Source: Thermoanaerobacterium sp. (GTDB lineage: Bacteria > Bacillota > Thermoanaerobacteria > Thermoanaerobacterales > Thermoanaerobacteraceae). Taken from it: a stretch of 13,524 nt of DNA. A model generated the notes under the pieces. That model did no database searches. It was not told the origin of the DNA and was given only the letters and a program-made list of their open reading frames with translations. Location: NCBI GenBank assembly GCA_029960905.1, contig JASBVU010000012.1, positions 1 through 13,524 of the forward strand, read 5' to 3'. Shown piece by piece: positions 1-5,681 of this stretch. Within the stretch, counting starts at the first letter, position 1. Each line of letters begins with the position of its first letter. The translations under genes were made by a program, and so were the position numbers.

Positions 1-365
1 AGCGAAATTATAGTAGAAGGTATATCACCAATTGGAATCAAATCAATACTTGAAAGCTTAAAAGTCCCTTCCACACAAGTGCCAACGCACTTTTGAGACC
101 TTATTTTTACATCTCCACCACATTGTACAGCAAGTTCTCTAAAAAAAGGCAGCCCTAAGCCAACTTTTCTCTCTTTCCTTGTTGTCGTAAAAGGATCGAA
201 GGCTTTCTCTAAAAGCTCATCATCCATTCCACACCCATCGTCTTCAATGCTTACTTTCATAAAGTCTTTTTTATGGTCAATTTCTAATTTGATTGATATA
301 TTTTTTGCACCAGCTTTTATGCTATTTTGAGCAATATCTAAGATGTAAAGGGATAACTCTTTCAT
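1..365 (-). CDS. Stand-alone GHKL/histidine-kinase-type ATPase, partial (3' end beyond window)
   Basis: About 121 residues are visible from ATG at 365. They form a GHKL (Bergerat-fold) ATP-binding domain starting almost at the N-terminus: an N-box (LDIAQNSIKAGA, Asn about 13), a G1 box (EDDGCGM), an F-box-like segment (DPFTTTRKER) and a G2 box (VGLGLPFF). No sensor region, membrane segment or phospho-accepting His box precedes it, so it is not a complete classical sensor kinase. The start lies 5 bp after the stop of the NuoE-like gene with only a weak ribosome binding site, suggesting translational coupling. Small ATPases of this kind sit beside the subunits of NAD-dependent [FeFe] hydrogenases in Thermoanaerobacter and Thermotoga relatives, where their role is unsettled; that is family knowledge. 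Its substrate cannot be told from sequence. The C-terminus is missing only because the window ends. Confidence 0.8.
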   Translation of the reverse strand, partial: MKELSLYILDIAQNSIKAGAKNISIKLEIDHKKDFMKVSIEDDGCGMDDELLEKAFDPFTTTRKERKVGLGLPFFRELAVQCGGDVKIRSQKCVGTCVEGTFKLSSIDLIPIGDIPSTIIS

Positions 366-370
366 GTCTT

Positions 371-853
371 TTAATCAAATTTCTTCAATATATCGTCAAC
401 ATCATCAGGTGTCAATCTGCCAAAAACTTCGCCGTTTATCATCATTACAGGTGCAAGGCCGCAAGCACCTAAACAGCGAGTCGCTTCAAGTGAAAACTTG
501 CCATCACCTGTTACATCCCCTACGCTTATGCCAAGCTTCTCTTTCAATTTATCCAGCACCATCGCAGAACCTTTTACATAACAAGCGGTGCCAAGGCAAA
601 CGCCAATTTTGTACTTTCCGGATGGCTTTAATGTAAAACGAGAGTAAAACGTCGCAATACCAAATATCTCTGTCAATGGAACATTCATTTCTTCTGAAAT
701 AAATTGTTGAACTTCTATAGGCAAATAGCCAAATATTTCTTGAGCCTCATTCATGACGGCAATTAGAGATCCGTCAGTATTTTTCAACTGGTCTATCACT
801 TTTTTTAACTTGTTTATATTTTCTTCGCTGAATTTTTCATAGATTGCCTGCAT
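371..853 (-). CDS. hydC: NuoE/HydC-like 24 kDa [2Fe-2S] subunit of NAD-dependent [FeFe] hydrogenase
   Basis: This 160-residue protein is a thioredoxin-fold ferredoxin of the complex I 24-kDa (NuoE) family. An N-terminal helical part (about 1-75, with the family stretch EIFGIATFYSRF) precedes the [2Fe-2S] domain. The four expected ligands are C86, C91 (C-x4-C) and C127, C131 (C-x3-C). In electron-bifurcating hydrogenases such as Thermotoga HydABC this subunit helps pass electrons between NADH, ferredoxin and the H-cluster subunit in the cytoplasm. Length is normal for the family. The start is set by an AAGGAGGG site at 861-868, 7 bp upstream. The gene follows its own promoter and is 5 bp from the ATPase gene downstream, an arrangement typical of hyd operons. 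The HydA and HydB subunits would lie beyond the window edge and are not seen, so assignment to a hydrogenase rather than another NuoE-type complex is an inference. Confidence 0.85.
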   Translation of the reverse strand: MQAIYEKFSEENINKLKKVIDQLKNTDGSLIAVMNEAQEIFGYLPIEVQQFISEEMNVPLTEIFGIATFYSRFTLKPSGKYKIGVCLGTACYVKGSAMVLDKLKEKLGISVGDVTGDGKFSLEATRCLGACGLAPVMMINGEVFGRLTPDDVDDILKKFD

Positions 854-911
854 CTAATTACCCTCCTTTTAAAAAAAATTAATCTTTAAAATTGCAAAAT
901 AGGACATAACT

Positions 912-940
912 ATTATACCATATGTTAATTAATTTTTTAA
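912..940 (-). promoter_or_regulatory. Promoter of the hydC-like operon (sigma-A type)
   Basis: Reading the minus strand, a perfect TATAAT -10 box (912-917) lies 17 bp downstream of a TTAAAA -35 box (935-940, 4 of 6 matches). Transcription would start near 905, leaving about a 50-base leader before the hydC-like gene. It separates this operon from the hydrogenase-sensor cassette upstream. Confidence 0.6.
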
Positions 941-942
941 CA
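923..942. promoter_or_regulatory. Inverted repeat, candidate Rex operator
   Basis: A perfect inverted repeat TGTTAA-N8-TTAACA lies over the -35 box and spacer of the hydC promoter. The Rex redox repressor of Firmicutes binds TTGTTAANNNNTTAACAA. The half sites match Rex exactly but the inner gap is 8, not 4. Using an internal TTAA half site with a 4-base gap gives 11 of 14 matches. Rex control of hydrogenase genes is known in clostridia; binding here is an inference. Confidence 0.4.
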
Positions 943-1000
943 GTTAAAAATAAAAATTTTTTTATTTTCTGATAATCCCGACTAATTTGATATGTTTTCT

Positions 1001-1696
1001 TTACTTGCATAACCAATCCACTACCATGTCTAAATCGTCTAAATCCAAGTAATTTACCCTTTCATTTATATCGCCTAGACGATGAGCATCAGAAGAAGTA
1101 ATTACTTTATACTTCTTTATATATTCGTCCACAATTTCATTAACAGTTGATGATGAAGATACTTCAATAGCTTTAAGGTTTTTTATGTCTGGTATAAAAC
1201 CGAGGTTTGAAACGATACTGTACGAAGTGCGATCTATGTGGGCAGGCACTGCAGCACCAACGCCATCCATCATTCTAAAAATTTCATCAACAGAAAAGCT
1301 GCTGGAAGATAAAAGCAGCTTTTCTTCCTCATCTACAATATTATCATCTTTATCCATAATCAATTGATTTCCAAAAAGATATTTGTTATTTTTTACGCAG
1401 TCTAAGCTGTCATAAACCATTTTACCAAAATTCAAGCAGTCAAGAATATCAAAAAAATAACATAATACATGAACCTCTTCCTTTGTCTGAACTTCTATAC
1501 CGGGTATAAATTTTATTCCTTTTTGTTGGCATAATTCATATACAGCTTCAACGTTTTTAGATGAATTATGATCTGTCAAAGATATCACATCAAGCCCTTT
1601 TATTAAAGCCATATTGACAATATTATTAGGTGTCATATTATCATCTGCACATGGCGATAATGAAGAATGAATGTGCAAATCATAGTAAAACTTCAT
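1001..1696 (-). CDS. PHP-domain metal-dependent phosphoesterase
   Basis: This 231-residue protein belongs to the PHP superfamily, which hydrolyses phosphoesters with a cluster of divalent metals held by His and Asp/Glu. All expected motifs are visible: HxH (H8, H10 in DLHIHSS), TDH (D42, H43), E68 in GIEV, H76, H153 in AHIDR and the final DxH (D203, H205 in SSDAHR). It resembles the TrpH/YciV group, some of which act on nucleotides, but the substrate here cannot be told. Residues about 82-150 are a longer insert of low similarity to the core. Its ATG overlaps the stop codon of the DRTGG gene upstream (ATGA at 1693-1696), so the two are translationally coupled. It is the last gene of the hydrogenase-sensor cassette, hinting at a signalling or nucleotide-phosphate job. 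Confidence 0.85.
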   Translation of the reverse strand: MKFYYDLHIHSSLSPCADDNMTPNNIVNMALIKGLDVISLTDHNSSKNVEAVYELCQQKGIKFIPGIEVQTKEEVHVLCYFFDILDCLNFGKMVYDSLDCVKNNKYLFGNQLIMDKDDNIVDEEEKLLLSSSSFSVDEIFRMMDGVGAAVPAHIDRTSYSIVSNLGFIPDIKNLKAIEVSSSSTVNEIVDEYIKKYKVITSSDAHRLGDINERVNYLDLDDLDMVVDWLCK

Positions 1697-2022
1697 TTAA
1701 TCATCTCGCCTAATTTAACTGCTGCTTCAAATGAGGTACCATCAAATGCGATAACAGGTATGTTTTCCTCATCAGCTTTTTCCTTGGCATTTTCATCTAA
1801 TTTTTCGCCTTCACAAATAATGATACAGCTTATCTCTGTCATAACAGCAACTGCAATTACATTCACATGTGTCTGAATCGTCACCCAAGCACTACCACTT
1901 TTCACGTGAGACATAACAAAGCTTAATAAATCACACACATAGACGCTACTTATTTCCTTTTCTACTCCCCCTTCTCCTGCTACCAAAGTAAATTCGTGAC
2001 TTAATATATCCTTTACTTTCAA
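1693..2022 (-). CDS. DRTGG-domain protein (second copy in cassette)
   Basis: This 109-residue soluble protein is a single DRTGG-like domain. That domain is also found in some phosphotransacetylases and CBS-domain proteins and is thought to be regulatory; its ligand is unknown. Features are an N-terminal VKDIL helix, a stretch with THVNVIAVAVMTEISCIIICEG, and a C-terminal NIPVIAF strand. It aligns along its length with the product of 3741-4118 (VKDIL with VKEIL, CIIICEGE with CIVFVRGK). The start is TTG at 2022, chosen because AAGGAGGT (2029-2036) lies 6 bp upstream. That TTG overlaps the stop of the hydrogenase C-terminal frame (TTGA). The gene is coupled by ATGA to the PHP gene downstream. 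Function is inferred only from its place among hydrogenase and ATPase genes. Confidence 0.7.
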   Translation of the reverse strand: MKVKDILSHEFTLVAGEGGVEKEISSVYVCDLLSFVMSHVKSGSAWVTIQTHVNVIAVAVMTEISCIIICEGEKLDENAKEKADEENIPVIAFDGTSFEAAVKLGEMIK

Positions 2023-2666
2023 GGTTTTACCTCCTTATCACTGCCTATTACAGGCGGAATTTTAATGGAAAGCTTGTTTATCTCTTCTGCCAATATTTTT
2101 ATCCTGTCTTTTAATTTAAAGATGCAGTCATATTCGCTGGCAAATCCTTTTACTATGTCCTCTGCAAGGGCTCTACATCCAGGAGAGCCACAAGAACCAC
2201 AATCAAGTCCTGGCAAACTTTTGTAGATTTCGTCTATTGACTTCATCATGTCTATTGCTTTGTCTATATCCTCATCTAAATTCAAGACATCGCTTTTTTT
2301 AAGTTTGACATTTAGCATAAACTCATTGAAATCAACCGTTATATATTTTTTTACTGCCACATCTTTATTTAATTTTTCTTTTAGTTTCATTATTCTGTTT
2401 CTCGCAACAAAATTATTTGCGACAGTCAAAGGTCCTCCGACACACCCGCCGACACACGCAAGACCCTCAAAAAAATCAATATTGTCTAATTTACCTAATT
2501 CAATCTCTTCCAGCACACCTATGACATTTTGAATCCCATCTACAAAAAGGCAATTTTCCAATGATGTACCGTATGATTCACCCCCTGCATTTGCCCATCC
2601 AACGCCGATCATTGATGAAGTATGCTCAATTTCCTTCTCCGCAAATTTTCTTTTGTCTAATATCAT
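2019..2666 (-). CDS. Putative sensory [FeFe] hydrogenase, C-terminal part (broken gene)
   Basis: These 215 residues are the second half of an [FeFe] hydrogenase catalytic domain followed by an iron-sulfur domain. The third H-cluster motif is present as EGLACVGGCVGG, with C71 and C75 the expected cluster ligands. A C-terminal 4Fe-4S domain follows (C156, C159, C164 in DCGSCGSPGC, and C181). No PAS domain follows, although some sensory hydrogenases have one. The frame begins at ATG 2666 inside the ATGA that also ends the N-terminal frame. Only a partial ribosome binding site (GAGGG, 2677-2681) lies 10 bp upstream. Reading through in this frame gives Tyr-Ser just before the Met, which restores the usual family sequence. 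The pair is therefore best read as one gene of about 435 codons with a 1-base loss, or an unusual two-chain enzyme. Confidence 0.8.
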   Translation of the reverse strand: MILDKRKFAEKEIEHTSSMIGVGWANAGGESYGTSLENCLFVDGIQNVIGVLEEIELGKLDNIDFFEGLACVGGCVGGPLTVANNFVARNRIMKLKEKLNKDVAVKKYITVDFNEFMLNVKLKKSDVLNLDEDIDKAIDMMKSIDEIYKSLPGLDCGSCGSPGCRALAEDIVKGFASEYDCIFKLKDRIKILAEEINKLSIKIPPVIGSDKEVKP

Positions 2667-3325
2667 GCTGTAACATCCCTCATAGAGAAAGCACCATCTA
2701 TATGCATTTCAATACCTATGGGATTTTTTATGCTGGTGACTTTTGCAGCACATGGAGATATAAAAAACACTCCTATTTCTTCATCACTAAGCCCTGTCTT
2801 CTTTTTAGCCTCATCTCTAGCAATTTTTCCAGCCACTTCAACAGGTGGCATTATGTCTAAAATATTATCCATCAATGAAGGGAATCTCTGCTGTATAAGC
2901 CGGACAATGGCAGGGCACGCAGATGATATTATAGGCTTTTTGTAATTTTTCCTCTTTACTATATTCCTCGTTATATATGATACAATATCGGCTGCATAAG
3001 CGACTTCAAAAACCTCATCAAAACCGCATGATTTCAAAGATACCAGTATATCACCAATTGTCATATCTTTAAATTGTCCGTAAAGAGAAGGCGCAGGAAG
3101 GGCGATTTTGTATCTGTAATTTTCCATCATACCTATATCATCTGTTACTACGACTTTCGCATGGTACGGGCACACCCTTACGCACTTTCCACAGTCAATA
3201 CATTTCTCTTTTATGATCTTTGCCTTCCCATCTCTTACACGTATTGCCTCAGTAGGACACCTTTTTATACAATTGGTACAACCTTTACACCTATCTTTAT
3301 CAAGAGTTACAGAATGAAAATACAT
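2663..3325 (-). CDS. Putative sensory [FeFe] hydrogenase, N-terminal part (broken gene)
   Basis: This 220-residue product carries two 4Fe-4S ferredoxin clusters (C13, C16, C19, C23 and C42, C45, C48, C52) and then the first half of the H-cluster domain. Motif 1 is SSACPAI (ligand C137) and motif 2 is SPCAAK (ligand C192, with the conserved Lys195). In catalytic hydrogenases motif 1 is TSCCP, where the extra Cys passes protons. Here it is Ala, as reported for the putative sensory groups C and D. The frame ends at TGA 2663-2665 just after MRDVTA, before motif 3. I chose ATG 3325, which has AAGGTGG 9 bp upstream, over TTG 3334, which would touch that site. The gene sits 21 bp after the RsbW-like ATPase gene, whose kinase it might control by sensing H2 or redox state; that link is inferred. 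Confidence 0.85.
   Translation of the reverse strand: MYFHSVTLDKDRCKGCTNCIKRCPTEAIRVRDGKAKIIKEKCIDCGKCVRVCPYHAKVVVTDDIGMMENYRYKIALPAPSLYGQFKDMTIGDILVSLKSCGFDEVFEVAYAADIVSYITRNIVKRKNYKKPIISSACPAIVRLIQQRFPSLMDNILDIMPPVEVAGKIARDEAKKKTGLSDEEIGVFFISPCAAKVTSIKNPIGIEMHIDGAFSMRDVTA
2671..2674 (-). other. Probable frameshift site in hydrogenase gene
   Basis: The minus strand reads GAT GTT ACA GCA TGA. Re-reading one T gives GAT GTT TAC AGC ATG, that is D-V-Y-S-M, running straight into the C-terminal frame. No classical X-XXY-YYZ slippery heptamer is present, so programmed slippage is not favoured. A natural 1-base deletion or a sequencing error are the simplest explanations. Confidence 0.7.
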
Positions 3326-3346
3326 TGAAAACAACCACCTTAGAAT

Positions 3347-3766
3347 TTAAAAATTAATCGTCATGACGATCTTCGTTCCGCTTTCATCGTGATTTACTAT
3401 TTCCATAGTATCGGTATTTCGCTTCATGTTAGGCAAACCCATTCCTGCACCAAATCCCATTTCAATCACCTCTTTTGGTGCTGTGGAATATCCTTTTTTC
3501 ATAGCCAGCTCTAAATCTTTTATGCCAGGACCTGTATCCTCAGCAATTATCACAATTTTGTCTGAATATATTTCAAAATGCATCTTGCCTCCATAAGAAT
3601 GAATGACTATATTCATCTCAGCTTCATAAGCTGCAATGGACGCCCTTCTAACTATATCGGATGGAATCGAAAGCATAAGCAAAGTCTTTCGGAACTTACT
3701 TGACGATTCTCCTGCAGATGAAAAATCTCTTGCTTTAACATCAAAATCCATTGTATACGGCTTCAC
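3347..3766 (-). CDS. RsbW/SpoIIAB-like serine kinase or anti-sigma ATPase
   Basis: This 139-residue protein is a single GHKL ATPase domain of the anti-sigma-factor kinase type. It has an N-box (E48 and N52 in AYEAEMN), a G1 box (EDTGPGI, D77) and a G2 box (GFGAGMGLPNMKR). There is no transmembrane or sensor region. RsbW and SpoIIAB bind sigma factors and phosphorylate partner STAS proteins; no STAS or sigma gene is visible in this window, so its target is open. I took the GTG at 3766 because the first residues (MKPYTMDFDVKARDFSSAGE) resemble the N-termini of such clostridial proteins. The ATG at 3751 is an alternative, and both have weak ribosome binding sites. The start overlaps the upstream DRTGG gene by 26 bp. 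The sensory hydrogenase follows, suggesting the hydrogenase signals through this ATPase. Confidence 0.8.
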   Translation of the reverse strand: MKPYTMDFDVKARDFSSAGESSSKFRKTLLMLSIPSDIVRRASIAAYEAEMNIVIHSYGGKMHFEIYSDKIVIIAEDTGPGIKDLELAMKKGYSTAPKEVIEMGFGAGMGLPNMKRNTDTMEIVNHDESGTKIVMTINF

Positions 3767-4118
3767 GATTAAAATTCACTCCCACAGTCAAGTCCATTTT
3801 TGTACAAAAAACACGCGATAAAAGCGGGTAATCTGTCTTCATCACAACTATCGAAGCGGAATCTGCCATCTTTAAGATTTCAGGTCCAGGCTCTTTACCT
3901 CTTACAAAGACGATGCACACTATATCGCCTAAAACTTCCGCTGTTCTCACAACTTGAACATTTGTAAGGCCTGTCAACAATAAAGATTTTTCATCTTTTG
4001 AAGCCAAAACATCGCTCATCAAATCTGCACCACATGCCGTATTTACTTCCTCAGACAATCTATCATGACCACAAAGCACTTCTGCATTTAATATCTCCTT
4101 CACTTCATCAAGTTTCAT
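3741..4118 (-). CDS. DRTGG-domain protein (first copy in cassette)
   Basis: This 125-residue soluble protein is a DRTGG-like domain (VKEILNAEVLCG, then GADLMSDVLASKDEKSLLLTGL, then IVCIVFVRGK and SIVVMKTDYPL) with a short C-terminal tail of about 15 residues. It is a paralogue of the product of 1693-2022, which lacks that tail. DRTGG domains are thought to be regulatory; no catalytic motif is seen. The ATG at 4118 has a GGGGAG site just upstream, inside the 11-bp gap after the SPOR-domain gene. Its 3' end overlaps the RsbW-like gene, so expression of the two is likely coupled. DRTGG proteins recur beside [FeFe] hydrogenase genes in anaerobic Firmicutes and Thermotogae; a role in the sensing circuit is an inference from that context. 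Confidence 0.7.
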   Translation of the reverse strand: MKLDEVKEILNAEVLCGHDRLSEEVNTACGADLMSDVLASKDEKSLLLTGLTNVQVVRTAEVLGDIVCIVFVRGKEPGPEILKMADSASIVVMKTDYPLLSRVFCTKMDLTVGVNFNREAVYNGF

Positions 4119-4129
4119 GCTACACTCCC

Positions 4130-4921
4130 CTATTTATAATAACTCATGCTGTTATAATACTGTTTTATAGAATCAATAAGAAGCTTCTGAGTTAACCCGT
4201 AAGCATTCCCGTCATTTAATTCAAACGATGTCTTTATATCATCAAAATTGTTTAAAATTTGACTATTAATTGCCTTCACATCATCTAAAACCTTTTTTAA
4301 ATTTCCTTCTATATTTATATTATAAGTCATATTGCTATACTTTTTAAAGTACTTTTCTGTATCGTCGATATCTTTTTCACTTGCAGTCTGCAATGCTATT
4401 TTATACGAAAGCTGTGATAAATGTGACAAACTGCTTAAAAAAACATCTAACCTGTCAACTACTTCCTTTACATCTTTTTCTGAATTTTTTTCATAATATA
4501 TCTGGTAAGCAGGCCCATCGTATAAAGCTATAGATGAATTAATGCCACTTTTATTAAGCTTTAAGCTAAAATCATCGGCATCTTCTTTATCCATAAAATA
4601 CCCCACGCACAAAACATAATTTCCGCCATCTTTAAAGACTTCCCCATAAATTCCTTTCATGATAAGCAAGTTCAAATTATATGAAGCATCTTTTTCATCG
4701 CTGTACTCACCTATTTTTACGATGTAATAATTAAGCTGAGGTACCTTCACAGAATAAGAATACATGCTTTTTTCAGACAGTTTAGCCAGATAAGGCTTTA
4801 TAGCATACTGAGAGATTATAAATCCTATCACGATAGATGCAACTACTGATAAAAGCAACAACAGTGGAATTCTTTTAATACCTGCTTTTGTTTTTTTCTT
4901 GCTTTCTTCATCTGCATACAC
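4130..4921 (-). CDS. Membrane-anchored SPOR-domain protein
   Basis: This protein of about 263 residues has a short basic cytoplasmic N-terminus (SKKKTKAGIKR), one membrane helix (about 18-40) and an extracytoplasmic region. Residues about 64-137 look like a SPOR domain (YYIVKIGEYSDEKDASYNL, then YVLCVGYFMDKEDADDF), the fold that binds peptidoglycan stripped of stem peptides. The remaining 125 residues are helical and unrecognised. It is the first gene of the cassette; TAG at 4130-4132 is followed 11 bp later by the DRTGG gene. I preferred GTG 4921 because AGGTG lies about 6 bp before it. GTG 4930 would add three residues but has no ribosome binding site. A sigma-H-like promoter lies directly upstream. 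How an envelope protein relates to the hydrogenase cluster is unclear; it may only share transcription. Confidence 0.75.
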   Translation of the reverse strand: MYADEESKKKTKAGIKRIPLLLLLSVVASIVIGFIISQYAIKPYLAKLSEKSMYSYSVKVPQLNYYIVKIGEYSDEKDASYNLNLLIMKGIYGEVFKDGGNYVLCVGYFMDKEDADDFSLKLNKSGINSSIALYDGPAYQIYYEKNSEKDVKEVVDRLDVFLSSLSHLSQLSYKIALQTASEKDIDDTEKYFKKYSNMTYNINIEGNLKKVLDDVKAINSQILNNFDDIKTSFELNDGNAYGLTQKLLIDSIKQYYNSMSYYK

Positions 4922-4940
4922 ATCAATCACCTAATTATAT

Positions 4941-4967
4941 ATTCTACACTAATCATTAAAATCCTTT
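4941..4967 (-). promoter_or_regulatory. Sigma-H-like promoter of the hydrogenase-sensor cassette
   Basis: On the minus strand AAAGGATTT (4959-4967) is followed after exactly 11 bp by GTAGAAT (4941-4947). This fits RnAGGAwWW-N11/12-RnnGAAT, the Bacillus subtilis sigma-H consensus as I recall it. The start of transcription would fall near 4934, just ahead of the AGGTG site and GTG 4921. No convincing sigma-A -35/-10 pair with room for a leader is present. Confidence 0.5.
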
Positions 4968-4986
4968 TTGCAAATCATTCATTATT

Positions 4987-5002
4987 TGAGACTATATTCT
5001 CA
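4987..5002. repeat. Short inverted repeat midway between divergent promoters
   Basis: TGAGA-N6-TCTCA is a perfect 5-bp-arm palindrome placed almost at the centre between the two sigma-H-like promoters (4967 and 5017). Its position suits an operator acting on both genes, but such short palindromes also arise by chance. Confidence 0.3.
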
Positions 5003-5016
5003 TTTTTAAAAACGAT

Positions 5017-5043
5017 AAAGGATTTTTGATTTTTTTGTCGAAT
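5017..5043 (+). promoter_or_regulatory. Sigma-H-like promoter of the lytic transglycosylase gene, with Spo0A box
   Basis: AAAGGATTT (5017-5025), then 11 bp, then GTCGAAT (5037-5043) matches the same sigma-H consensus as the divergent promoter. The -10 end contains TGTCGAA (5036-5042), an exact Spo0A-box heptamer, preceded by a run of T. Transcription would start near 5050, about 20 bases before the ATG at 5071. Confidence 0.5.
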
Positions 5044-5070
5044 TATAGATATATAAGGAGGTTTTCGAAA

Positions 5071-5658
5071 ATGGATTATATTGATTCAATTATTGAAAGC
5101 AGGTTCAGCGATATACAATCGCGGTTGCCTGTAGACATAAACCTCATAAACAAAAGTAGTTCATTTCAGGATATTTTAAATGAATTAATAAGCGAAGACA
5201 CCGCTTCAACTGAAGATACAAAATCGGAAACAATTGATTTTAATAATAAAACGCCAGATATGGCTGGCGTGTCAAAAGACAAAATAGAAAGCTATATAGA
5301 TGAGGCTTCAAAAAAATACGGTGTCAGCAAAGATTTGATAGATGCAGTCATAAAAGCCGAATCAGACTACAATCCCTATGCTGTATCAAATGCAGGTGCA
5401 ATGGGTCTAATGCAATTAATGCCATCAACGGCGCAGTATTTAGGCGTAAACAATCCATTTGACCCAGAAGAAAATATCGATGGTGGAACAAAATTATTAA
5501 GCCAACTGCTTAACAAGTACCAAAATACTGCATTGGCTTTAGCAGCATACAATGCAGGAGAAGAATCTGTAAATAAATACAGCGGTATTCCGCCTTATGA
5601 AGAAACCATAAATTACATAGGCAAAATACTAAATGATGTTTCAGATGTTTCAAAATAA
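5071..5658 (+). CDS. Lytic transglycosylase (SLT domain) without signal peptide
   Basis: This 195-residue protein has a Soluble-Lytic-Transglycosylase/goose-lysozyme-like domain at about 70-190. The catalytic Glu is E97 in [10 protein letters not shown], followed by the family motifs [13 protein letters not shown] and [13 protein letters not shown]. Such enzymes cut the MurNAc-GlcNAc bond of peptidoglycan, leaving anhydro-MurNAc ends. Residues 1-70 are polar and unrecognised, with no signal peptide or membrane helix, which is odd for an enzyme that must reach the wall. Export by another route, or release on mother-cell lysis, is possible. ATG 5071 is preceded by AAGGAGG (5056-5062); an in-frame upstream TTG at 5026 lies inside the promoter and is not used. 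The gene is transcribed alone, divergent from the hydrogenase cassette, and ends in a strong terminator. Confidence 0.85.
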   Translation: MDYIDSIIESRFSDIQSRLPVDINLINKSSSFQDILNELISEDTASTEDTKSETIDFNNKTPDMAGVSKDKIESYIDEASKKYGVSKDLIDAVIKAESDYNPYAVSNAGAMGLMQLMPSTAQYLGVNNPFDPEENIDGGTKLLSQLLNKYQNTALALAAYNAGEESVNKYSGIPPYEETINYIGKILNDVSDVSK

Positions 5659-5681
5659 AAAAGGGGCATACCCCTTTTTTT
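5657..5681. terminator. Bidirectional rho-independent terminator
   Basis: AAAAAAGGGG, loop CATA, CCCCTTTTTT forms a perfect 10-bp hairpin with a T-run on either strand. It ends the lytic transglycosylase transcript and overlaps the last codon region of typA coming from the other side, so it can serve both convergent genes. Confidence 0.85.

Noticed and set aside
364..636. 90-codon plus-strand frame over the hydC-like gene
   Set aside because: It is antisense to a gene with clear [2Fe-2S] motifs, has no ribosome binding site and a product without family features.
2663..2680. Programmed -1 ribosomal frameshift in the hydrogenase gene
   Set aside because: A -1 shift does restore the protein, but no slippery heptamer and no obvious downstream stem were found, so a plain 1-base loss is more likely.
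4934..4939. Perfect TATAAT just upstream of the SPOR-domain gene
   Set aside because: Transcription from it would start at about 4927, removing the AGGTG ribosome binding site, and no -35 box is placed correctly; the sigma-H-like promoter fits the start better.
5026..5070. In-frame upstream TTG start for the lytic transglycosylase
   Set aside because: It lies inside the proposed promoter and lacks a ribosome binding site, whereas ATG 5071 has AAGGAGG at proper distance.
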